Part shown: piece by piece, positions 1 to 10,900 of the stretch | Layout: each line of letters opens with the position of its first letter | How positions within the stretch are numbered: the first letter of the stretch is position 1 | Assembly (NCBI GenBank): GCA_003640385.1 | Contig: RCAB01000846.1 | Coordinates: 1-15,850 of the forward strand | Source of the DNA: Setaria digitata | Lineage: Eukaryota > Nematoda > Chromadorea > Rhabditida > Setariidae | DNA: 15,850 nt | Direction: 5' to 3' | Position numbers and translations under genes: made by a program | Notes under the pieces: generated by a model | What the model was told of the DNA's origin: nothing | What the model saw: only the letters and a program-made list of their open reading frames with translations | Databases searched by the model: none

Positions 1-41
1 TCTTATCGTATTGTTTTTTCCTTGTTACAACCATTTCACAG

Positions 42-167
42 TTTTTCATCCAACCTTTGAAACTTCTGAGGATACACTGTTTCCATATGGTGCATAAATT
101 AAATTCGATTTGCTAAAATTCGAATTTCTTTTCAGAAATAATATTACGAAGGGATCACCAAAAATGA
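42..167 (+). CDS. possible C-terminal exons of a plus-strand gene cut by the window edge
   Basis: Two short open segments fit together as the end of a gene entering from the left. An exon at 42-89 follows a good acceptor (CATTTCACAG) and encodes ...FHPTFETSEDTLFPY; a donor G|GTGCAT follows. A second exon at 136-167 follows a strong acceptor (TTTCTTTTCAG) and gives EIILRRDHQK, then TGA at 165-167. The intron is 46 nt and the phases match (1 to 1). A sequence AATAAA lies about 100 nt downstream at 269-274. I recognise no family, and short open frames are common by chance in this AT-rich DNA. An alternative frame of the second exon stays open from 137 to a TAA at 284-286. Confidence is low. Confidence 0.25.
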
Positions 168-1371
168 GGGAACCATGTGAAGAAAAAGGGACAAAAGTGA
201 AGCGAATTAACAAATACTCTTTTTCTGTAATGTGTTTTAAAATTTATCAAGAGTCATCCCCACTGCTAATAAAGCGGCAGTAAATATGGAAATAAGTTCT
301 ATATACATGAGAAAACTTACAACAAAGTAGAGAAACCACTCTGCAACAACTCACTGGATCCTCATGAAAAGACATTTGTGAAAAGACTCAAAATTTCAAA
401 GTCGAAAATACTCCCAACACCACCAGCTTACTTTTAGTTCCATTCACTGTTCACTTATTTAAAGACGCGAATTACAGGACCAACAATTGTGGAATACAGC
501 TTTATATGCAATGATACGGCTAGTTGCACATTCTACTGCAGGATGCAGCGCTCGTTATGATTATTCTGTTACATTTATGAAGCATCTCCAATAATGTTAC
601 AAAATAAATATTATAGGAGTATTTACGTCTGATATTTTCGAAAACGAAATCCAAGAAATTTTCACTTCATATTTTAGCTTAAAACAGGATGCAGACTTAC
701 AAACAATGGATGATCCAGGGAAACATTAGAATTCCTATTTCCAACTCTAGAATAAATTTCTCTTTTGTTAAATATAATAGAAGTCAAATATAATATTGTT
801 CAAAATGTATCAAAAAAAAAAAAAAATCCAGAAAAAGGCGACTCGCCCTTCAAAGATAGATGATCAGAACCTGCTAAACAGTCTGTTTTTTTTTTTTTCG
901 AATTTATTTCATAATTGAAAATCAACAAATATTAAATATTGTAACAAATTACTGCTAAAAAGCGAGTTAAAGAAAAAGGTCACTATATTTTACCATATAT
1001 TCTCTGCGGAAGGAAACCTGAGACTTTGATATTTACTGTCCTGGAATGTTAGTTGATATAAGTAACGAATTTTTATTCTTTCATCTCCTGACCCAAGGCC
1101 TGAAAATTCTTTTGACAAAATTAAATATTTCTGAAGACGTTTGGCAGTTTCAAAATGAATTTAGTGGAAAAGAATACCACAAATTTAATATAAAAGTGTG
1201 AAATGTGCTAGTTTAAAATCAAATAAAATATTTTAGTCTTATCAATATTAGTGACTTGAAAGTTGGCAAAGATAAATCATGGAACAAGGATGCTTAGTTG
1301 AGAAAAATACTTCTCTGTTATCATTATATTTAATCCAGCAGATATTCATTATTAAGAAGACTAATCAGAAA
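168..1371. other. intergenic, AT-rich, no gene recognised
   Basis: This 1.2 kb between the possible left-edge gene and the spermidine synthase stop codon holds poly-A and poly-T runs (near 812-827 and 885-898) and no convincing exon on either strand. It should contain the 3' UTR of spermidine synthase, and possibly that of a convergent plus-strand gene. Confidence 0.6.
1329..1334 (-). promoter_or_regulatory. candidate poly(A) signal of spermidine synthase
   Basis: On the minus strand this reads ATTAAA, a common nematode variant, 37 nt past the TAA stop at 1372-1374. A canonical AATAAA on the same strand lies farther away, at 1072-1077. Which one is used cannot be told from sequence alone. 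Confidence 0.4.
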
Positions 1372-3604
<2,233 letters not shown>

Positions 3605-3798
3605 CTTCAACTATCAGCTTCTAGGCAAGTGGCAATTGAAGGATGATTGCACTGAAGGAGTTTTTATGTCCAAACAACATATAACATACAACGCTGTAAG
3701 ATCCAAAAGCAAGCACTTCCAGCAAATTTTCGCTTCTCTCTCAGCTCACTCAGCGACGTTTTTGTTAAGTTCGATGGTGACATTTCCTTTAGATACAA
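3605..3798. promoter_or_regulatory. probable shared divergent promoter
   Basis: Only 194 bp separate the spermidine synthase start codon (minus, 3604) from the start codon of the plus-strand gene at 3799. Promoter elements of both must lie here or inside the genes. The stretch is less AT-rich than the flanking introns. I see no convincing TATA box. The plus side ends in a pyrimidine-AG resembling a spliced-leader acceptor. Confidence 0.45.
3782..3792 (+). promoter_or_regulatory. candidate spliced-leader trans-splice acceptor
   Basis: The sequence ATTTCCTTTAG ends 6 nt before the ATG at 3799, with no GT donor needed upstream. A pyrimidine-rich AG this close to a start codon is the usual place for spliced-leader addition in nematodes. 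It supports both the start choice and the coding nature of the exon that follows. Confidence 0.45.
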
Positions 3799-4987
3799 AT
3801 GACTAGAAGATTGGGACGACAGGAGAATTACGAAGGTGGTGCAGGAACAGTTACTACAAACAATTTACTCCTGTCACACGCCTCCAATCAGCACAATAAC
3901 TACACATACCCGTACACGTACTACACGTATTCATCGAACACGGGAGCAATGATTGAGCCACAGAAGTACACAGTATGCAAATATTTCATCTCGATAATCA
4001 CTCTTAAAAAGTCTGTCGATCACGACCTCTACTTAAACTATCACCTCGTGAAAATACGCTTTTTTGTAATGAGTTTTTACGCTTATTTATATGCTTCTTG
4101 TAATTGGAGTTTTTTATTACCTTGAAGGTGGTTATTAAATAAATGTGAATAGTATGAAAAGAGTGAAGCGAAAAGGTCAGCGTAAATGTAAGCTGTTTTT
4201 AGTTAACAGGTAGGTAACAGATAAGTAAGCAGTGAAGAAAGATTCCTGACTGGTGAAAGTAATGAAGGGTGAAATATAATATTAATATAGTATGACAGAA
4301 GTACTAATCAGTACTTCATTATACAAAAAAGAACAGTTGTAGTTCACATGCTTCAGTCAGCGTCCGTATATTTTTTCTCGAATTTTTCTAATTCTGTGTC
4401 ACTGAAAATTAAGATTATCACCATTTTTAAAACCAGTTTCAAACTTTCCACAAAAATTTTTAGACTTGAAGAAAATCTATCCATTTTTTTTTTTTCTAAT
4501 CATGGAAATATTATTTGTATGAAGCAAAAATTTGTTTTGTAAATATTAGAAAATGGCATTTACTTTTAGAGGATTCTGGAATGGAAAGTTCCCTTTCAAA
4601 CTCTCTATAGTTGTAGGTTGCTGTGTTATTTTTAAATTTATTTATTATTTTTATAAATACTTATTGCTGAATTTGTTGCGATATTATTAAAATCACTCGG
4701 GAAAAGAGTTTCAACTTTTCTTCCCCGATTTGGCTTATATTTTCCATATAGTTCATTCCAAATCTAGACAGCAGTAGCGGTGTGTTGATTGGGTCTTTGT
4801 ATCACCAGAACATTTTAGATCAATAAAAATCGCATATCTACGGCTAGTATTTATCTTACTTTTTGAACATGAAACAAAAACTAAATGGTTCAAAATATGG
4901 AGGTTTAGTGAAAATGATAGATGGGACCTCTGGAAAGTTGAAAATTCTAAGACCAATTTCCAATCACAGAAAAAGATTTGGTGCTGA
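3799..4987 (+). CDS. unrecognised plus-strand gene: clear first exon, 3' structure uncertain
   Basis: The first exon, 3799-3972 (58 codons), is GC-richer than its surroundings, starts MTRRLGRQENYEGG behind a possible trans-splice acceptor, and ends phase 0 at the donor ACA|GTATGC. Its centre is a Tyr/Thr run (NNYTYPYTYYTYSS), a low-complexity and probably disordered segment. Two completions fit the phases. Model A adds 4570-4616 (RILEWKVPFQTLYSC, acceptor TACTTTTAG) and 4819-4987 (acceptor ACATTTTAG; contains FILLFEHETKTKWFKIW), ending TGA at 4985 for 129 aa. Model B adds 4752-4826 (FIPNLDSSSGVLIGSLYHQ), ending TAA at 4824 inside an AATAAA, for 82 aa. I recognise no domain in either. Exon 1 is moderately secure; the rest is a guess, and the coordinates given follow model A. 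Confidence 0.4.
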
Positions 4988-6383
4988 GATTTAAAAACTT
5001 CAAACTTATTTTGTTCCGAAATGTTTCTATCCTCATCGGGGGACAAAATTTTTCTTTTTGCGAAATATTATTTTCAACCTGACTGAATAATTTCTGTTCC
5101 TTTTCGGTTCCTGTCTTTAGGGCTTGCAATTTGCGTATCTGTTGTATATTTTGAGCAATCATCTGTAAATCTAGAAATTTAACGGTTGCATCTGAAGTAA
5201 AGTCTGGTTCTTCATTCTTGTATTCGGAGTTAAATGCTTATTACATGTAAGTTTGCTTTAGCCTCTTTTTCTTTTGCGGTGTTCAGTGAATTGCAGGAGA
5301 AACGCCGAAGCCTTCCATATATGACAGTTCCCATCAAAACAACATATAAAGTTAAGCAAAAAATGATAAAGTATTCCAGAAGCATGAGGGCGAAATGAAA
5401 CTAAAAAGATTCAGTGCATCTGTAGAAGAACGTGTTTTATCGCTGAACCTTTTCACCTGGAGCTGATCAGGCTTATTAAACATTTATAGCAACAAAAGAA
5501 AAAGAAATTGCTTAAGGTACCTGAAACCGTGTTGATGCGGGAAACTCAGAAAATTGATTAAAATATATCAAATCTGGTTTTGTTTTGTTTAAAATCTGTA
5601 ATTCTGACACAAATCAGTCTGATTTAATTGCACATTTGTTGCTCAGTGATTGATGAAACAATTTGCCACCTCTGTTCAATCTTCAATTTTTCCTATCATT
5701 GTTTTTCTTTCTACTTCTCATCACTTAAAATATAGCACTTTTTTTTTCAATCACCATAAGTAAGTTGACGGGGTTGACGGAGTTGTAATGTATATCAATT
5801 GAATCAGACTTGCCGATCATCTTCAAGACGTCTTCGTTTAACGGTATAATCATCTAAAATATATGTTCTGTTATTTCAAGTATTTTAAATAAAAACAGAA
5901 GTTGAAAATAGACAAATACACAATAAAATTTTGCAGATGAGGCGAGAAATATAGCATCAATTTGCCTATTTTGGTCATTTGATTAGTAAACATGTCGCTT
6001 TCAAAAAACTGGCACTCCTTTGGAACTGAAGCTAATTACAGTTGAGCAGTAGAACCGTCTTGGTCTTCCAGAATTTGTGGAACTCAATCCGCTCCTATAC
6101 AGATGACTCCGAGAAAAAATTACCGTCGTGTTTAAACTAAACAAGTCTTCTCTTGTTACGTATCTAATCTTCTGAAATGTAAGTTTTTTTTACTCATAAG
6201 CTTCTTGCCCACTTCATTTGCTCATTATCGTATTTACGTACGTGATGTTAATGCAGATTGCACTGCTGCACGTCTTTGTAAAGCAAAATAAATTCTCCAG
6301 GTTGGGTGGACCTCATGGAGACTAATGAAATCAGTTGAAGTGAAAAATACCTCGATTACGTCGTCTCGGTCTTTTGCGGCCAT
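4947..6383 (-). CDS. modelled single-pass membrane protein, 6 exons, about 248 aa, family unknown
   Basis: Six minus-strand segments join without frame breaks: 6238-6383, 6040-6094, 5755-5853, 5521-5595, 5245-5400 and 4947-5162. The start ATGGCCGCAAAAGACCGAG lies at the edge of a GC-richer island, giving MAAKDRDDVIEVFFTSTDF. Exon 2 is Ser/Gly/Arg-rich; exon 3 gives MIIPLNEDVLKMIGKSDSID. Exon 5 carries a hydrophobic stretch (about residues 128-154, containing YFIIFCLTLYVVLMGTVIYG) followed by RLRR, as expected of a membrane helix with a positive inside flank. The tail (from 178, MIAQNIQQIRKLQALKTG) is charged and Gln-rich, possibly coiled coil, ending at TAG 4947-4949. The islands are GC-richer than the introns between them, which supports exons. 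Several alternative donors exist (C|GTACGT at 6242; CAG|GTTGAA at 5079), and parts are also open on the plus strand. I do not recognise the protein. Confidence 0.42.
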
Positions 6384-7398
6384 TTCGCAGTTAAAATGAA
6401 TCGCACAATAATTAACATCGAGCTATTACGGATTTAAATTAAAATGAGTATTAAACAACATCCTTCTTTCCACTTCACAAATGCTCATTACAGTGGCTGA
6501 CTGATACAGGAATGCATCCTTCAAAAAGCTTTATAAACATAACAAACAGCAAATAATAATGAACAATTCCACAAAGTACGATCTGGAGGATAATCAAGTC
6601 CACAAAGAATAACTGGTAAAAACAATCGCAATAGGAAGATAAATCAGCAACCTTTCTCTTTTATGCTGCTACGTCAATGTCTCACCCATCAACACTTGCA
6701 AAATTTGTATTATTCAACTATTTACTAATCTCAGTGGTTATAACTTCCTTCAATTACTATATCGGTGTTTTAGCCTGAATGAATTTTGACTTGATCCAAT
6801 AGCTCGGAAATTATTAGATTCCATCTTCTAATAATTCATATTAATAACTTATGGCTCAAATAAAAAATATGACCTGCTTTTGAATTTATCTACTCTAAAT
6901 GCAATGCATAAAACAAAACGTGAAAAAAAGGAATGCTGCAAAAATATTAGTATTAGTAGTACTGAAAGTATGTTTCGAGAATGAAGGACGGATTACTAAG
7001 AGGAAAACTGAATGTAGCTGAGAGCATATTGGTTGATGGTGAATAGGGAATGAGAAAATCTGAGCAAATTATGTTATGAAAAATGTCCCAAGAAGTCTCG
7101 ACTAAGTACGCAAGGGTAAAAAAAAAATGATTTAAAGTGATTGAGATTCTCAACTGCCTTCTATAGATGTAGACGGATTAAAATGTAAGCAAACACTAGT
7201 TTTAAATATATTCCAAAATTAGCCTTTCTAAAGAAGGAGGAATAGTCATAGTCATAAACAGATAAAGTACCACGTCATAGATAAAGCTCAAACTAGCGAA
7301 GAGCTGCAATGGATGATTGATATTAATAGCAATGCAGAAAATCGAGTTCAGGTAGAAATGTAAAATAGTCAATACACGTATAAAAGTGTAAAATAAAC

Positions 7399-7437
7399 TC
7401 AGAGGGAATTAGATCTGCCAGTAATTTAATAGAAACT
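7399..7437. repeat. imperfect direct repeat, copy 1
   Basis: A 39-nt segment (TCAGAGGGAATTAGATCTGC...AATTTAATAGAAACT) recurs with about 80 percent identity at 7750-7787, some 350 bp away in the same orientation. It may be an old local duplication or the remnant of a dispersed repeat. Confidence 0.5.
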
Positions 7438-7749
7438 ATTGTTTCAAAGTTATTTGAAAAAGATTTAGTGTATGCAACTTATCGAGCTTCTATGATACAA
7501 CAAATCCACAAATGGAGACATGAATAACTTCTGCATTACGATATTACATGTTTTGATGAAATATGAGGTAGATAAAAAGATTAGTAGTTATGACATCACA
7601 TAATATAAATATTAATAAGACAAACCTATGATAAAGAACCAACAAGAAAAGCACAAAGTAATAACCAGAATATATACCTACGGTTACTATAAAAATATTA
7701 AGTGAGTATTAGTGGCGAAAAAAAAGCGCAAAAAGGCGGTGCCATGAGT

Positions 7750-7787
7750 TCAGAGAGAGTTTGATCTGTCAATAATTTAATGGAACT
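7750..7787. repeat. imperfect direct repeat, copy 2
   Basis: This is the second copy (TCAGAGAGAGTTTGATCTGT...AATTTAATGGAACT) of the repeat at 7399-7437. It is one base shorter and lies 124 bp past the ING3 stop codon, so it probably falls within that gene's 3' UTR. Confidence 0.5.
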
Positions 7788-7910
7788 GCACTGAAAACTG
7801 CATATCATATTTCATTACATTCCATACCGACAGAGAATTGACGGAACAAACTGGCAGTGTGGATCAAGAGTTAGATTTCTGCGATATTTAGACTGAGAAA
7901 AAATTCTGAA

Positions 7911-10900
7911 TCATGTTTTACTTATTCCAGTCATCTCAAGCGCTGAATGTTTTGGTGCACATTCTGGGCAGTACCATTTCCCTTTAGGCTTTTCAATGAC
8001 ATTAACACATCCATAATGAAACCATTCATAACGACAAGTGGGATCATCACAAGCGACCATCGAACCATACCCTTTCTGGAAATCAATTAATTAATAAGAA
8101 CAATAATTAAAAAATATTGGAGAAAGGCATCTCATTATAATACACATCTTTCGAAATCTTTAATCTTCATTTCTATTTTCAAGTCCTAAGACGAATCACT
8201 GTAAAAACTTATTTTCAAATCAAGCAAGTATTTTACTCCCCACAAATTATGAACAATTTATACTGTTTAAAAACAAATGATACGCGAGACTTGACTTTAC
8301 TACAAGATTTCGTACTCAGTTCCTCATGTATCGTTCTGTTTACTAGATCAAAAATTCTTCCATTAATACTTGGAAAAATTTTGTGAACAGAAGTTTCTGA
8401 ACAGTTTCATGCTTGTTTTCCTATCATACTGTGCCGTATCTGTACCTTCTTTTAGCATGGAATTTCCATTTTTCGAAATAGACGAAAAATGATACTAATA
8501 CACCTTACATGAAAATGCCATCATACAGAAATAATTTATCCCTTTCGTTATATGCAGAATATTAATAACTACTACATAAAGAGTATTAAAACGCTGTTTC
8601 GAATCTTGAGATACATTTTAGGAGGAACATCGAGGTGAAATATGACTAACATACCTCACAGGAAAATGCCAACACTATTATTACCGGAGCTAAACCAACA
8701 GACTTCACTATATTTGTATTTCACTTTCATACCAATAATGAAGGAAAAAAAAAACAATAACTGAAGAAAAACAATATGTGAAAGCAGTAAGTCGCGTCAG
8801 GTAAACAAACTGATACAGTAACAAGGCTTTATGTCTAATGAACAAATGATATAATTTATATCTATAATAGATATCTGTTCAATTCTAAAATGCAAAAAGA
8901 GTAAAGTGAACGAGGAAAGAAAATATGCAAGCATGAATTAGGAAGGCTTAAATCTGTTAAACCTTTTTAATTTTAAATCCAAATACCAGAACTAGAACTA
9001 TTTGGAATTCCTATATTTCAATACACACACACTCAGTGCATTTTCTGAATTATCCTCAATGTCGAAGATATAAAGTCCCAGCACTTCTGATTGATGAAAA
9101 CCAATCACTGATCCATTAATGGTGTGATCATCAAGCATTCTTTAGAAATCCCGCAAAAATATTTTTCAGAAATGAATTTTTCACTTAATATCATAGTTCT
9201 CTCACTTTTTCACTTAGCAAATCTAATAATGCTCAAGGGAAACTTTTAAATTCTCTTGATATAAGGAATACACTGAAAACAAATAAAACTTTTTGTTTTC
9301 AGTGTAAAAGTGGTTAACAAAAGTCGGATTACTCTCGACTATTTCAAGCCCTTGCTAAAAATTCAGAACAACTTCAAAAAGCGATCTCCCTGCAAACTGA
9401 AATATAGTATTCTCCATTAGTTAGTTAATTTATATCTTGACAGATGAATCCCAAACGAAAAAAGGACTTGCTTCACGACAAAAACACCAAACACGTCGAT
9501 CGGAATCAGATTCATCATCACTTCCCTGCATTAATTCGGGTGAACATGAAGTAAGACTTGTTGCCCGACGTTCATGGCGTTGCATAGTATATAGCATTTC
9601 TTGAGCCCTGGAGGTTAGCCTAAAGCATAAAGAGCCATTTCTTTGTACGAAAAATCAAAAGATCAAAAACACTAGCTACAAAATGTAAAAGGTTTTCAAT
9701 GAAACAAACTTTAAAATTATAACCAGAAGCAGAGAATACGATAATACGGTAAGACAAAAAACTACTTTCTCGGACGCCCATGTCGACTTTCTTGAGTTGC
9801 AAGTGACATCATCGACTGTCCCGGAACAGGATGTCCAGGTATTCCAGAAGCACCTGGCTAAACGACGTATTATTTTTGATGGTTTCTTATCCGTAAAATT
9901 AAAAAAATTACACTAGACAACTTTTTTAGTGAAAATCAACCCACAACTCAGCATATTAGATTCACAAATTATCATATGTTTTCTGACATTTTAAAGCAAT
10001 AATGAAATTTGTAAGATGAAAAATGAAGAATCTTGTATAGACTCATCACTGCTACAATTGAAAAAATACAATTAAACTAATTTATCAAATTAAAACTGAA
10101 CAGTAGACATATATAATTTTGGGAAAAAAGGCCAACATTAGTGAACCCTATCAGATCAGCAACTTTTTCAAGGTTCTTTCATCCAAGCAAAAAAAAAAAA
10201 AAAATCAGTACTTCCGATAAATTAACCCAAGGAATAGAAATTAACTCAGAAAATTCATAAGTTTCTTTAAAACTAACACTTGATGTGCCTTTGGCAGGAT
10301 GCACTGAGAATTGCACTTGTGAGCAGGTAGATGGAGTCTGAATTTGTGAGCCACTCCAACCATCACCTTTAAAATCTCTCTTAAAATATCCAAGAATTTC
10401 GTCACTTTTAGAAGCGAAAATCAAATTTCCAAGTAAGAATACTCAAATACTAAGAATAATAAATAGTAAATAAGTTCGCGATTCCCAGGCCAAAAACTCC
10501 TATTTCATTTGAAACTTTCAACACATAATAATACCCTAAGGAGAAAGACTTAACAATTTAAATAACGAACCACGATCTATAGCAGTACTTGTGACAGATT
10601 GGGTGTGAGCTGTGGATGATGAATGAACATTACTAATACCGATAATTTTTTGAGGAGTGACAAGTGAACGCCTCTGCAAAACCAGTAAAGCAACTTTTTT
10701 TTAATACTGGCAATGCATGCACTTTACTCAGACAATAATACCAGAATACTGTACTAGCAAATCCTGATGATCAGTAACTTCTAGGTTAATTATAACGAAG
10801 ATTGATGAGAAACCAGTCCATGAAATCATTAATCAAGAAATTTGAATTTATGTTTTATTTCATAGTATTTTAGAAAACTAGTGATATAAAATATAATATA

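Larger units (their letters stand above)
6384..7910. other. intergenic, no gene recognised
   Basis: This 1.5 kb separates the ING3 stop from the start of the membrane-protein gene, both on the minus strand. It must hold the ING3 3' UTR and the promoter of the downstream gene. A minus-strand ATTAAA at 7776-7781, 130 nt past the ING3 stop, is a weak poly(A) candidate. Some short frames around 6530-6660 look protein-like on both strands, so none can be supported. Confidence 0.5.
8076..9471 (-). other. ING3 intron 10, 1396 bp, apparent GC-AG splice sites
   Basis: The PHD finger is continuous only if exon 10 ends TGTCGTGAA and the intron starts GCAAGT, joining to acceptor TTGATTTCCAG. The result, CFCRE-KGYGSMVACDD, has the family spacing between the second and third zinc cysteines. 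GCAAGT is the usual form of a GC donor. No gene or RNA is visible inside the intron; it contains one pair of 30-nt imperfect repeats. Confidence 0.8.

Noticed and set aside
4348..4542. Plus-strand 64-codon frame
   Set aside because: Phe/Ser/Lys-rich product of T- and A-rich intron-like DNA with no credible splice context.
4753..5046. Minus-strand 97-codon frame
   Set aside because: Cuts across the modelled last exon in another frame and the plus-strand exon candidates; the product has no recognisable features.
5261..5490. Plus-strand exon candidates opposite the membrane-helix exon
   Set aside because: They have decent acceptors and read as basic peptides, but leave part of the GC-rich islands uncovered and meet in-frame stops at 5396 and 5487. 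The minus-strand reading gives a clean membrane helix and consistent phases. Strand is not proven.
5992..6140. Plus-strand frame starting ATGTCGCTTTC
   Set aside because: Broken by an in-frame TGA at about 6040 and exactly antisense to a longer open minus-strand frame.
6953..7153. Minus-strand 66-codon frame
   Set aside because: Isolated in intergenic DNA, without splice or start context; expected by chance at this base composition.
10179..10424. Minus-strand frame taken as an independent gene
   Set aside because: Its central part is ING3 exon 8; the ends run into intron sequence, with a Phe run from the poly-A tract.
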